This document shows, one piece after another, positions 45,472 through 54,033 of a DNA stretch of 64,000 nt; position 1 is the stretch's first letter, and each line of letters opens with the position of its first letter. Source of the DNA: Rothia koreensis. Its GTDB lineage: Bacteria > Actinomycetota > Actinomycetes > Actinomycetales > Micrococcaceae. The position numbers were made by a program, and so were the translations under genes. The notes beneath the pieces were generated by a model. It did no database searches. It was not told where the DNA came from and saw only the letters and a program-made list of their open reading frames with translations. The stretch spans positions 124,001 to 188,000 of the forward strand of contig NZ_NOIQ01000003.1 in the NCBI RefSeq assembly GCF_004136575.1, read 5' to 3'.

Positions 45472-46947
45472 TTGACCTCTGGTATTCAGGAAGCGCCCTC
45501 AGCGGTCATCGTTCTGGCCGCCGGTGCCGGCACTCGCATGAAGTCCTCGTTGCCCAAGGTGATGCACTCGATCGGCGGCAGGTCCATGGTCGAACACGCG
45601 ATCGCCACCGCCCGTGAACTCCAGCCGGACCACCTCGCCGTGGTCGTCCGGCACCAACGGGACCGTGTCGTTGACCACGTGACGGGGTTCGACGAGAACG
45701 TGCTCGTGGTCGACCAGGACGAAATCCCCGGGACGGGCCGGGCGGTCGAGGTCGCCGTCGACGCCCTGGACGGATTGGGCCAGGGCGAGATCGAGGGGAC
45801 CGTCGTCGTGACCTACGGCGATGTGCCGCTCCTGACCTCGTCGACCATCGGCGATCTGACCACGTACCACCGCGAACAGGGCAACGCAGTGACGGTCCTG
45901 ACCGCGAACCTGGAGGAACCCGGTGGCTACGGCCGTATCCTGCGCAACGAGGGCGGCGAAGTGACCGCGATCGTCGAGGCGAAGGACGCGACCCCGGAAG
46001 AATTGGCCATCACCGAGGTCAACTCGGGGATCTATGCTTTCGACGCCGCCGCTCTCCGTGAGTCCCTCAAGGCGGTCACCACGGAGAACGCCCAGGCCGA
46101 GAAGTACCTGACCGATGTTCTCTCCATCGCCCGCGTCAACGGGCGCCGCACCTCCGCCCTGACGGTCGAGGACCGTTGGGAGGTCGAAGGCGCGAACGAC
46201 CGCGTGCAACTCTCGGAACTGGGGCGCGTGCTCAACCAGCGGATCACCGAGAAGCACATGCGCAACGGCGTCACGATCGTGGACCCCGCGACCACCTGGA
46301 TCGATACCACGGTGCACATCTCCAATGACGTCACGATCCTCCCCGGGACGCAATTGCACGGGCAGACGGTGATCGAAACCGGTGCCACCGTGGGGCCGGA
46401 CACCACGCTGACCGACGTCGTGATCGGTGAGGGCGCCAGCGTGGTCCGGACGCACGGCTCGGGTGCACGGATCGGTGCACGAGCGACCGTCGGTCCCTTC
46501 GCGTACCTGCGTCCGGGGACGGTCCTCGGGGAAGAGGGCAAGATCGGCACGTTCTGCGAGACCAAGAACGCCGACATCGGTGACGGCTCCAAGATTCCTC
46601 ACCTGACGTACGCCGGCGACGTCGAGATCGGCGAGAACTCGAACATCGGCGCGGCTTCGGTGTTCGTCAATTACGACGGCGTCAACAAGCACCGCAGCGT
46701 CATCGGATCCAACGTCCGCATGGGATCCGACAACATGTACGTGGCCCCTCTCCACGTGGGCGACGGTGCATATTCGGGTGCCGGCACGGTGATCCGCGAG
46801 GATGTCCCGCCGGGCGCCCTGGTCATCAACGAAGCTCCCCAGCGCAATGTCGAGGGCTGGGTCGAAAAGAAGCGTGCAGGCACGCCGGCGGCGGAAGCCG
46901 CGCGGAAAGCGCGCGACACCGATGCGAACAGCAGCGAGGAAGGCTAG
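45472..46947 (+). CDS. glmU: Bifunctional UDP-GlcNAc pyrophosphorylase / GlcN-1-P acetyltransferase
   Basis: GlmU makes UDP-GlcNAc, precursor of peptidoglycan and mycothiol. The 491-aa protein has the N-terminal uridylyltransferase motif VIVLAAGAGTRMKSSLPKVMH, the GDVPLL metal site, and a C-terminal left-handed beta-helix of hexapeptide repeats (for example IGARATVGPFAYLRPGTVLG) with the catalytic His-bearing segment. The tail beyond residue ~470 is charged. The TTG start has AAGGAG 11 nt upstream. Only 3 bp separate it from prs, a very common actinobacterial pair. Confidence 0.95.
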   Translation: MTSGIQEAPSAVIVLAAGAGTRMKSSLPKVMHSIGGRSMVEHAIATARELQPDHLAVVVRHQRDRVVDHVTGFDENVLVVDQDEIPGTGRAVEVAVDALDGLGQGEIEGTVVVTYGDVPLLTSSTIGDLTTYHREQGNAVTVLTANLEEPGGYGRILRNEGGEVTAIVEAKDATPEELAITEVNSGIYAFDAAALRESLKAVTTENAQAEKYLTDVLSIARVNGRRTSALTVEDRWEVEGANDRVQLSELGRVLNQRITEKHMRNGVTIVDPATTWIDTTVHISNDVTILPGTQLHGQTVIETGATVGPDTTLTDVVIGEGASVVRTHGSGARIGARATVGPFAYLRPGTVLGEEGKIGTFCETKNADIGDGSKIPHLTYAGDVEIGENSNIGAASVFVNYDGVNKHRSVIGSNVRMGSDNMYVAPLHVGDGAYSGAGTVIREDVPPGALVINEAPQRNVEGWVEKKRAGTPAAEAARKARDTDANSSEEG

Positions 46948-46950
46948 CCC

Positions 46951-47934
46951 ATGACCCAGACCATGACGAATCCAGGGGAAAAGAAGCTCGTCCTGGTGAC
47001 GGGAAGGGCGCACCCCGATCTCGCGGAGTCCGTCGCCGACGAGCTCGGATGCGACCTTCTTCCCGCGTCGGCCTACGACTTCGCCAACGGCGAGACCTAC
47101 GTCAGGTTCGAGGATTCCGTGCGCGGCGCGGACTGTTTCGTGATGCAGTCCCACCCGGCACCGATCAACCAGTGGCTCATGGAGCAGATCATCATGATCG
47201 ATGCTCTCAAGAGGGCTTCGGCCCGCCGGATCACGGTCATCGCTCCGTTCTATCCGTACGCGCGTCAGGACAAGAAGCACAAGGGCCGCGAGCCGATCTC
47301 GGCTCGCCTGATCGCCGACCTCTACAAGACCGCCGGCGCGGACCGCATCATGAGCGTGGACCTGCACACGGCCCAGATCCAGGGCTTCTTCGACGGCCCG
47401 GTCGATCACCTCATGGCCATCCCGCTGCTCGTCGGTTACGTCAAGACGCGTGTCGACCTCAACAACGTCACCGTGGTCTCCCCGGACACCGGCCGCGTAC
47501 GTGTGGCCGAACAGTGGTCGGAGATGCTGGGCGGCGCACCGCTGGCCTTCGTGCACAAGACACGGGACATCTCGGTGCCGAACCAGGCCATGTCCAAGAC
47601 GGTCGTCGGAGACATCGAGGGCCGCTCGTGCGTGCTGATCGACGACATGATCGACACCGGCGGAACCATCTCGGGCGCCGTGAAGGTCCTGCAGGACGCC
47701 GGGGCCAAGGACGTGATCATCGCAGCGACGCACCCGGTCTTTTCCGGTCCCGCCTGCGAACGTCTTGAGAACTCGGGCGCCAACGAAGTCGTGGTGACCA
47801 ATACGCTCCCCGTGCCGGAGGAGCGCCAGTTCGAGAACCTCACGGTGCTCTCGATCGCGCCGCTGATCGCGCGCGCCATCAAGGAGGTCTTCGAGGACGG
47901 CTCGGTCACGAGCCTGTTCGGCGGAGTCGGCTAG
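46951..47934 (+). CDS. prs: Ribose-phosphate pyrophosphokinase
   Basis: It makes PRPP from ribose 5-phosphate and ATP for purines, pyrimidines, His, Trp and NAD, and in actinobacteria for the decaprenyl-phosphoryl-arabinose route. The 327-aa protein has the PYARQDKKHKGREPISARL flexible loop, SVDLHTAQIQGFF and the PRPP-binding signature LIDDMIDTGGT. The ATG is 3 bp after the glmU stop, with GAGGAAGG upstream, so the two genes form one operon. Confidence 0.96.
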   Translation: MTQTMTNPGEKKLVLVTGRAHPDLAESVADELGCDLLPASAYDFANGETYVRFEDSVRGADCFVMQSHPAPINQWLMEQIIMIDALKRASARRITVIAPFYPYARQDKKHKGREPISARLIADLYKTAGADRIMSVDLHTAQIQGFFDGPVDHLMAIPLLVGYVKTRVDLNNVTVVSPDTGRVRVAEQWSEMLGGAPLAFVHKTRDISVPNQAMSKTVVGDIEGRSCVLIDDMIDTGGTISGAVKVLQDAGAKDVIIAATHPVFSGPACERLENSGANEVVVTNTLPVPEERQFENLTVLSIAPLIARAIKEVFEDGSVTSLFGGVG

Positions 47935-48067
47935 GAAGCTCGACCGGTGTCACGGGATATGGGCCCGTTCCGCCGGTACTGATCGTGTCATGGTGGGGGA
48001 ACATGCACAACAAGTGTGTCTGCGGGGGATCTGGACACCGGAGGGCGGCTCCTGATCGGCCGGAGCC

Positions 48068-50281
48068 ATGGCTGTAGGCGTGCCGCGGGTCCTCTGGATT
48101 GTTCCCGTGTCGGAGTACGGAGGAGTGGCCAGGCACGTGCTCGACGTCGCCCGGGCCGGTCTGCCGGGATGGGACGTCACGGTGCTGTGCCCCGAGGGGG
48201 AGCTGGCAACCCGCCTGCGCGACCAGGGGTCGCGCGTCATCGCCGGTGCATTCGGTCCGCGAGCGGGCTTCCTCCGTTCGGCGCGAACCCTGCATCGCAT
48301 CGTCCGTGGGCTCCGGCCTCACGTGGTCCACACCCACCTCGCCTATGCCGACGTCGTCGCCGCGGCCGTGATCGGCGGGATGAAACTTGCCGCGGTCATG
48401 CCCGGGGTCCGTCCGGCACCGGCACTCGTGTCCACGGAACACGGCATAGCGCCCCGGGGCACGACCTACCAGACGTCCTTCCGGCGAGCACGCATCATGA
48501 ACCTGTTCCACACGGCCAGACTGCGCGTCACCGATGGGGCGATCGCGGTCTCCGCATCGACTCGTCGCCTCATGGTCGAGACATGGCGTGCGCGTCACGT
48601 ACGGGTGGTGCGCAACGGCATCGACGTCCCCGCCGTGCGTGAGGCCGTGGACCGTGAACGTGCTCGGATCCCGCGCGTTCGCGGGCCCCGGTATCTGACG
48701 CTGTCCAGGCTCGCACCCGAGAAAAGGATCGACGCCGTGATCCGGGCCTTCGCGGTCGTCGCGGCGCAGGAACCTTCCGCGGTGCTTCGCATCGCGGGAG
48801 AAGGACCGGCCGAGGACGACCTGGTGGCCCTGGCCCGGGACCTCGGCGTGGAAAAGTCCGTCGACTTCACGGGCTTTCTCGAGCCGGAGGCCGCGCTGGC
48901 ATGGACGGATGTGCTGGTGCAGGTCTCCGAGTGGGAGAACTGCTCCTACACCCTTCTGGACGCGGTGGCGGCCGGGGTGGCCGTCGTCGCGACCGACGTC
49001 GGCGGCAACCGCGAGATCCTCGACGACGACGCACTGATCCCGCCCGAGATCATCCGTGACACGTCGGCCGATCACGGGTGGTTGCTGCCCGACGCCCTGC
49101 TCCGGACCGCGTCTTTCCAGATCCCGGCGCCCCGCGATGACCGCCTCGCATCGCTCCACGAGATGGTGAGCGGAATCGTCGCCGCCTACCCGGACCCGAA
49201 CCGCTCGGAGGCCACGACGAGAAACCGGGCATCCGGTCGGCGTCTGTTCCTCGCGACGAACAACGGCGATATTGCCGGTGGGGAGGTCATGTTGTTCGCC
49301 ATGGCCCGGGCGGCACGCGACCTAGGGCGCGAGGTCGTCGTCGTGGCACCGACCTTTCCGCGCGACGTCGTGGACCGTGCCGAGCGAGAAGGTTTCCCCG
49401 TCCACAGGATCACGGCGCGGAATCGCGTGCAGTACATGCTGGGCCTCGCGGCGTTCGGGGTGACGCATCGATCGGACTGGATCTGGTGCAACGGTCTGGT
49501 GCCCTCGTTCGCGCTCTCGGGTCGTCCCCGACGGGTCGTGCACCTGCACCAGGTCCCGGTCGGCATCCGTCGGCCGCTGTGCGCGATCGCGACAATCGGG
49601 GCAGGAACGTGTCTCACGCCGTCGCCCTACACCTCGGACCGCGTGCCCGGAAGCCGGATCTTCGACAACTGGGTTCCGGAAGTATCCTGCCGCGAGCGAC
49701 GCTCTCGTCCGGAAGGGACGATCCGGGTCGGCCACCTCGGGCGAATCAGCCCGGGCAAGGGAGTGGTGACTTTGGCGGATGCCTGCGCGCGGCTCATCGA
49801 GGAAGGGATGGACCTCGAACTGAACGTAGCCGGTGGCCAGCGGTACGTGGGACGGAGCGAGGCGGCCACGGTCGACAGGGCGCTCGCGCGAGTACCCGGG
49901 AACAGGTTGAACCGGACAGGAAACGTCCCGGTCGGGGAGTTTTTCGACCGCGTAGACCTCCTGGTCTGCGGTTCGACGATCCCGGAAGCGTTCGGACTCG
50001 TGGCGGCCGAGGCCATGAGCGCGGGTCTGCCCGTGGTCGTCAGCGACGCCGGGAGTCTGCCTGACGTGGTGGGGGAGGGCCACCCGTGGATTTTCGTCGC
50101 GGGCGACGTCGATTCCCTCGCCGAAACCCTGCGCCGCGCGATTCACGCGCTCACGACCTCCGACGAATCCGTCCAGGCCGTGATCGCGGCTGCCCGTGAA
50201 CGGTGGCGTCGAAAGTATTCACCGGAGGCCGCTGCCGTGCGGATGCGCCAGGTCCTGGACGAGCTTGATGTGCCCGCCTGA
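48068..50281 (+). CDS. Tandem fusion of two GT4 family glycosyltransferases
   Basis: This 737-aa protein joins two GT-B glycosyltransferases. The first (residues 1 to ~370) shows VLWIVPVSEYGGVARHVLDVA, LSRLAPEKRIDAVIRAF and GVAVVATDVGGNREIL (the Glu of the EX7E-like motif falls in SEWENCSYTLLDAVAAG). The second (~390-737) shows FLATNNGDIAGGEVMLFAMARAA, GHLGRISPGKGVVTLADAC and EAFGLVAAEAMSAGLPVVVSDAGSLPDVV. Two active sites in one chain would add two sugars in sequence to a lipid-linked glycan; sugars and acceptor are unknown. The ATG at 48068 has GGAG just upstream. Confidence 0.82.
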   Translation: MAVGVPRVLWIVPVSEYGGVARHVLDVARAGLPGWDVTVLCPEGELATRLRDQGSRVIAGAFGPRAGFLRSARTLHRIVRGLRPHVVHTHLAYADVVAAAVIGGMKLAAVMPGVRPAPALVSTEHGIAPRGTTYQTSFRRARIMNLFHTARLRVTDGAIAVSASTRRLMVETWRARHVRVVRNGIDVPAVREAVDRERARIPRVRGPRYLTLSRLAPEKRIDAVIRAFAVVAAQEPSAVLRIAGEGPAEDDLVALARDLGVEKSVDFTGFLEPEAALAWTDVLVQVSEWENCSYTLLDAVAAGVAVVATDVGGNREILDDDALIPPEIIRDTSADHGWLLPDALLRTASFQIPAPRDDRLASLHEMVSGIVAAYPDPNRSEATTRNRASGRRLFLATNNGDIAGGEVMLFAMARAARDLGREVVVVAPTFPRDVVDRAEREGFPVHRITARNRVQYMLGLAAFGVTHRSDWIWCNGLVPSFALSGRPRRVVHLHQVPVGIRRPLCAIATIGAGTCLTPSPYTSDRVPGSRIFDNWVPEVSCRERRSRPEGTIRVGHLGRISPGKGVVTLADACARLIEEGMDLELNVAGGQRYVGRSEAATVDRALARVPGNRLNRTGNVPVGEFFDRVDLLVCGSTIPEAFGLVAAEAMSAGLPVVVSDAGSLPDVVGEGHPWIFVAGDVDSLAETLRRAIHALTTSDESVQAVIAAARERWRRKYSPEAAAVRMRQVLDELDVPA

Positions 50282-50303
50282 AGTTGCTGGGCCAGGAGAC
50301 ACT

Positions 50304-50548
50304 ATGAACCCCTTGGCCACAGCATGGGTCGTCATCACACGGGGGAACGGAACGGCTCGCCACGCGCGCCCTGCATCACGTCGCCGGAGGCTACGAGGTG
50401 AGGTACAAAAGATACGGCGGGCAGGACATGTGCACGGGATGCCGGTCGACCGGGAAGAGGATCGCTGGTCGCATCGATCCGGAACCGTCCGCGGGCTTCG
50501 CCGGAACGCCGCACCCCACAGCACGGGCCGAAATTTCTAGGAGTATCG
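50304..50548 (+). pseudogene. Possible GT2 glycosyltransferase remnant or short ORF
   Basis: An ATG at 50304 with a good AGGAG opens MNPLATAWVVITRGNGTARH, which resembles the first beta strand of GT2 enzymes. The frame then becomes Arg-rich and ends at 50540 after 78 codons. A +2-shifted frame reads ALHHVAGGYEV, which would continue a GT2 helix, so a frameshifted, truncated gene is plausible. The next GT4 gene starts 8 bp after this short frame's stop. A simple leader is the alternative. Confidence 0.3.
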
Positions 50549-51712
50549 ATGTATCGCACCATGGCACGCGTGGCCGAACATCTGATGTCCGGGAGCCGGG
50601 AGCCGGACTGTCCGTTGGCCATAGCCCACGATTACCTGACCCAACGCGGCGGTGCCGAGCGCGTGGTCCTGGCCCTGCACCGGATCTTTCCCGAGGCGCC
50701 CATCTACACGACGCTCTACGACCCTGATGCCACCTTTCCGGAGTTCAAGGACGCGGACATCCGGACCTCGGCACTGAACAGGATCGGACTGCTCCGGAGG
50801 AACCACAGGCTCGCGCTGCCGCTGCTGCCCCTGGTCTCGACGCTGTTCCGTGTGCCAGCCCGACTCACCGTGGTCTCCTCGACGGGGTGGGCGCACGGAT
50901 TCCGAGCGACCGGCAAAATGGTGGTGTACTGCCACAGTCCGGCGCGATGGTTGTACCTGAGCGACCAGTACATGGGAGAGGGCGCGGAGGCCAAGGCCGT
51001 CGGACTGTTCCTGAGGGTCCTGAAACCTTCGCTCATCAGATGGGACAAGTGGGCGGCGCGCCGACTCGACCAGCCATATATCGCCAACTCCACGGTGGTG
51101 CGAGACCGTATCCGGGCGGCCTACGGCGTGGCCGCACCCGTCATTCACCCGCCGCAGAGCGTGGACGCCCAAGAAGCCCAGGCCCCGGTTCCGGGCTTCG
51201 ACCCCGAGGACGGAGGGTTTTTCCTGGTCGTTGCGCGCTTGCTTCCCTACAAGAACGTCCATCGCGTCATCGAGGCGGTCCGTGGAACCCGTCATCGTCT
51301 GGTCGTCGTCGGAACGGGGCCTCTCGAGCAGGAGCTGCGCTCCCGTGCCCCGGCGAATGTCCGGATGCTCCACAATCTCGACGACGCCCAGATGCGGTGG
51401 TGCTATGCGCATTGTTCGGCCGTGGTTGCCGTGTCCCACGAAGATTTCGGAATAGCGCCCCTGGAAGGCGCCGCCTTCGGCAAACCGACCATCGCGCTGC
51501 GGGCCGGCGGTTTTCTGGACACGGTCGGGTCGGGGGAGACGGGCGCCTTCGTCGACTCTCCGACGCCGGCCGGCATCCGACGAGCCCTGGACCAGTTCGA
51601 CCCCTCCCGTTTCGACGGCGAGGTACTGCGTCAGCACGCGGAAGAATTCGGTCAGGCCCGTTTCGAGGACCAACTCAGGACAATACTGAGGGACCTCGGC
51701 GAGGAGGTCTAG
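50549..51712 (+). CDS. GT4 family glycosyltransferase (mannosyltransferase-like)
   Basis: This 387-aa GT-B enzyme opens with CPLAIAHDYLTQRGGAERVVLAL, the signature of WbaZ-type and related GT4 mannosyltransferases, and has YCHSPARWLYL, FFLVVARLLPYKNVHRVIEAV and VSHEDFGIAPLEGAAFGKPTIAL, where the Glu pair is catalytic. The ATG at 50549 has AGGAG upstream. It follows the GT4 fusion gene and a possible GT2 remnant, all on the plus strand, forming a small surface-polysaccharide group. Confidence 0.87.
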   Translation: MYRTMARVAEHLMSGSREPDCPLAIAHDYLTQRGGAERVVLALHRIFPEAPIYTTLYDPDATFPEFKDADIRTSALNRIGLLRRNHRLALPLLPLVSTLFRVPARLTVVSSTGWAHGFRATGKMVVYCHSPARWLYLSDQYMGEGAEAKAVGLFLRVLKPSLIRWDKWAARRLDQPYIANSTVVRDRIRAAYGVAAPVIHPPQSVDAQEAQAPVPGFDPEDGGFFLVVARLLPYKNVHRVIEAVRGTRHRLVVVGTGPLEQELRSRAPANVRMLHNLDDAQMRWCYAHCSAVVAVSHEDFGIAPLEGAAFGKPTIALRAGGFLDTVGSGETGAFVDSPTPAGIRRALDQFDPSRFDGEVLRQHAEEFGQARFEDQLRTILRDLGEEV

Positions 51713-51785
51713 GCCCCGGCGACCGGACATCAGGGGCCGTCGTCGCGAATGGTGCGGCGGTGCAGCGATGGCTTCGGCCGCTCAT

Positions 51786-52052
51786 TCACTCGTGGAGGTA
51801 CCCTCCAGCCTCGAGTTCACGGAACAACCGCTCCGACTCGGGGCGAATATCGGCCGTGGGAACCTCGTAGAGGGCCGACATTTCTTCGATGCTCTCTTCG
51901 AGGCTCGCTCCGTCGGCCCAGGACAACCACAGGTCGATCGCTGTGCCGGACAACTGGAGCGGTTGATGGTCCGGGACCCGGGCGATGAGGCACTGCGGTC
52001 CGTCCGGTCCGCTCGTTACGACCCAGGCGACGTCGCCCGCAATCCGGGTCAT
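51786..52052 (-). CDS. PqqD-like peptide-binding protein
   Basis: This 88-aa protein has the winged-helix-like pattern of PqqD/RRE domains: ARVPDHQPLQLSGTAIDLWLSWADGASLEESIEEMSALYEVPTADIRPESERLFRELEAGGYL, where GTAxxLW and the final LxxxG match the family. PqqD proteins bind leader peptides of ribosomal peptides; near polysaccharide genes their role is unknown. The ATG at 52052 has GGAAGG upstream. It overlaps the end of the nucleotidyltransferase gene by 4 bp (52049-52052), indicating co-translation. Confidence 0.8.
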   Translation of the reverse strand: MTRIAGDVAWVVTSGPDGPQCLIARVPDHQPLQLSGTAIDLWLSWADGASLEESIEEMSALYEVPTADIRPESERLFRELEAGGYLHE

Positions 52053-52924
52053 GGGCTTTCCCTTCCTTCCGAACCCTTGAGGACCCCACGGACACGCTGC
52101 CCGATTTCGGTGCCCGCCTGGCGTACGCGGCCCACCCATTCGGTGGCGACGTCGGCGCGGGAGGGGCGGCGCCCGAGCCGCATCGCCAAGTGGTCCTTGT
52201 TCACCAGCAACGACGACGCCGCGACCCGTGCCTTGGCGCGCAGCGTCCGAGCCGCCGAGTACCGAGCCACCCATTCGTCGATCCTCGAACCTCCCACGGT
52301 CATGTACTTCCACAGCAAGTAGTCCGGGTGGTGCCTGTAGTCACCAAGTTCTCCCAACGAGGCGGCCAGCGCGATCTCCGCGCCGAACTCGGCGGCCCTG
52401 CGCCTCATCCGCTCCAGGTCGCGGGGTGACAGAACTCTGCGCAAGTATTGGATGTCCAGGCTGCCGCGCCACCCATCCCGCCCCGCATGAAGCATGATCA
52501 GCAGAATCTGGTCGGCGTCGGAGGGGACGGCGCACGGGTAATGGGCGATGGGCAATGACTGCCGCGTGGCCCACAGGCGCTCGAAGTTTTCCTCGGCGTG
52601 GGCGTCCATGCCGGGGAAATAGCGGTGGATGTCCACCGCTCCCCACCACGGATGCCGGAAGGTTGCCGCGTGGTGGAAGGCCGACCCGGACGAAAAGTCT
52701 GTCACTTTTTCCCACCCGTCCGTCACCAACCGATGCGTGAAGACTTCGACGTGCCCCGGGCGCACCAGAATGTCCGCATCGGTGCTGTGCCGGTTGCTGC
52801 GGTAGAAGCCCTCCGTCGCGGCATAGCCCTTGACGTGGAGGATATCGGCTTCGCACGCGGTCGCGACGGCCTGCAGACAGGCGTGGGCGAGGCGGATGCG
52901 GCCACCCAATTCGACGGCGTCCAT
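52049..52924 (-). CDS. Nucleotidyltransferase family protein (NTP_transf_5-like)
   Basis: This 291-aa protein has the segment LHVKGYAATEGFYRSNRHSTDADILVRP with the DxD pair (Asp-Ala-Asp) of the nucleotidyltransferase fold. WWGAVDIHRYFPGMD and MLHAGRDGWRGSLDIQYLRRVL follow. It matches uncharacterised nucleotidyltransferases often paired with PqqD-like proteins and envelope-glycan or peptide clusters. The substrate is unknown. The upstream region (52925-53227) is AT-richer than its surroundings and must hold its promoter. Confidence 0.78.
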   Translation of the reverse strand: MDAVELGGRIRLAHACLQAVATACEADILHVKGYAATEGFYRSNRHSTDADILVRPGHVEVFTHRLVTDGWEKVTDFSSGSAFHHAATFRHPWWGAVDIHRYFPGMDAHAEENFERLWATRQSLPIAHYPCAVPSDADQILLIMLHAGRDGWRGSLDIQYLRRVLSPRDLERMRRRAAEFGAEIALAASLGELGDYRHHPDYLLWKYMTVGGSRIDEWVARYSAARTLRAKARVAASSLLVNKDHLAMRLGRRPSRADVATEWVGRVRQAGTEIGQRVRGVLKGSEGRESP

Positions 52925-53227
52925 GATCGCGCTCAGGCCCAGGAACTCCGGCCGGTCAGGACACTCGCACCGGGGTTCGGGCGCAGACCCGTTTCCTGCC
53001 CCGGAGCACGGGAGGCTCGATGCGTCACGGTACAGCGCAAAAGAATGTTTGCACTGGTCAGACTAATAAATTTCGATATTCTCATGTGATTCCTCAAGGG
53101 TAGCCCCCATCTGCCCAGAAGGGATTTCGCGCTGCACATCCGAAATGGAGTCTCGAGTAGAATCGTGAAAGATTCTCGAGACCCGGGAATGGGCGATACC
53201 AAATCTAGCACCGCAACGGGAGAACAC
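52925..53227. other. 303-bp divergent intergenic region
   Basis: No gene seen between the nucleotidyltransferase and VanZ genes. The part 53045-53095 is unusually A+T-rich for this genome. An inverted repeat at 53150-53183 and a TAGAAT box at 53158-53163 mark the vanZ promoter region. No RiPP precursor-like ORF was found for the nearby PqqD-like protein. Confidence 0.6.
53150..53183. promoter_or_regulatory. Inverted repeat around the VanZ promoter
   Basis: GTCTCGAG-TA-GAATC and GATTC-TCGAGAC are near-perfect inverted arms around GTGAAA. The -10 box TAGAAT is embedded in the left arm, so a bound protein would block transcription. Confidence 0.4.
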
Positions 53228-53911
53228 GTGCGCTTGTCTACAACCCTGGTGCCGAACAGGCGGGATATCGGTCACGGCGACGTGCTGCGTACGGTCCGCA
53301 GATCCGCGATCGCCGTGCTGGCCGGCCTCCTCACGATCGCGGCATGGTGCTTCTTCTGGCCCGACGGGTCGCTCATCGGGAGCATCTTGGTGAGCATCTG
53401 GTCCTGGTTGACGCCGACACCGTGGCTCCACGAGCACATCGGACCCAGGGTCGTGGAACAAGGGATGAATGCCGCGGTTTTCGTGCCGTTGACCGCGTGC
53501 CTGGTTCTGGCATTTCCGCACATTCGGATCAGGGTGTGGTGGATTCTCTCCGCGCTCTGCTCGTGTTCGATCGAATTGTTCCAGCTGCTCTTTCTTCCGG
53601 GACGAGTATTCGACCCTGTCGACGCCGTATTCAATTCGATCGGAGGAATTCTCGGATCAATTCTGGGCCTGATGCTGCTGCGTCGGATTCTCAGGGCACG
53701 CGCCCCTGGTGACTCTCGAAGGGCGCCTGCCCTCGAAGGGCGCCTGCTCCGGGAGGACGTCGTCGACGAACCCCGGGCAACGGGTTTCGTGCCACGGGCC
53801 GATCCCGTCGGACCCAGGATCTGCGTGAGGCAGGTTGCGGAATCCCGGGCTTGCCCGGAAGTCGGGGAAGACCGCATAATTGAACAGCATGCCAAGGCGA
53901 GGGAGGAATGA
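53228..53911 (+). CDS. VanZ-like family membrane protein
   Basis: This 227-aa protein has three or four helices with the VanZ pattern: LAGLLTIAAWCFFWPDG, NAAVFVPLTACLVLAFPH, WWILSALCSCSIELFQLLFLPGRVFDPVDAVFNSIGGILGSILGLML. The conserved SxxIExxQ...R..D..D..xN..G stretch is present. VanZ confers teicoplanin resistance in enterococci, but most homologues have unknown roles. The GTG at 53228 has GGGAGAA 5 nt upstream; the GTG at 53165 overlaps the -10 region. The C-terminal ~75 residues are charged and contain a duplicated 17-bp stretch (RAPALEGRL region). Confidence 0.8.
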   Translation: MRLSTTLVPNRRDIGHGDVLRTVRRSAIAVLAGLLTIAAWCFFWPDGSLIGSILVSIWSWLTPTPWLHEHIGPRVVEQGMNAAVFVPLTACLVLAFPHIRIRVWWILSALCSCSIELFQLLFLPGRVFDPVDAVFNSIGGILGSILGLMLLRRILRARAPGDSRRAPALEGRLLREDVVDEPRATGFVPRADPVGPRICVRQVAESRACPEVGEDRIIEQHAKAREE

Positions 53912-54033
53912 TCCTCCGTAATCGACGATGGCTGGTCAGCGAAACACCGTGGGAGATGTCCCGTGCGGAACCGCGCCAGTTCCAATCAACTTGGCGCACG
54001 TCAGAACCGTTCCGACACGAAAGGTGATTCAGC

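Noticed and set aside
45499-47733. A 744-codon minus-strand open frame across glmU and prs
   Set aside because: Both plus-strand genes have full-length, motif-complete products with correct spacing; the antisense frame has none.
52933-53211. A 92-codon minus-strand ORF upstream of the nucleotidyltransferase as a RiPP precursor
   Set aside because: No ribosome binding site, no leader/core pattern, and it overlaps the divergent vanZ promoter.
53165-53227. Longer VanZ start at GTG 53165
   Set aside because: That codon lies 1 nt after the TAGAAT box, so the mRNA would begin downstream of it; the GTG at 53228 has a proper ribosome binding site.
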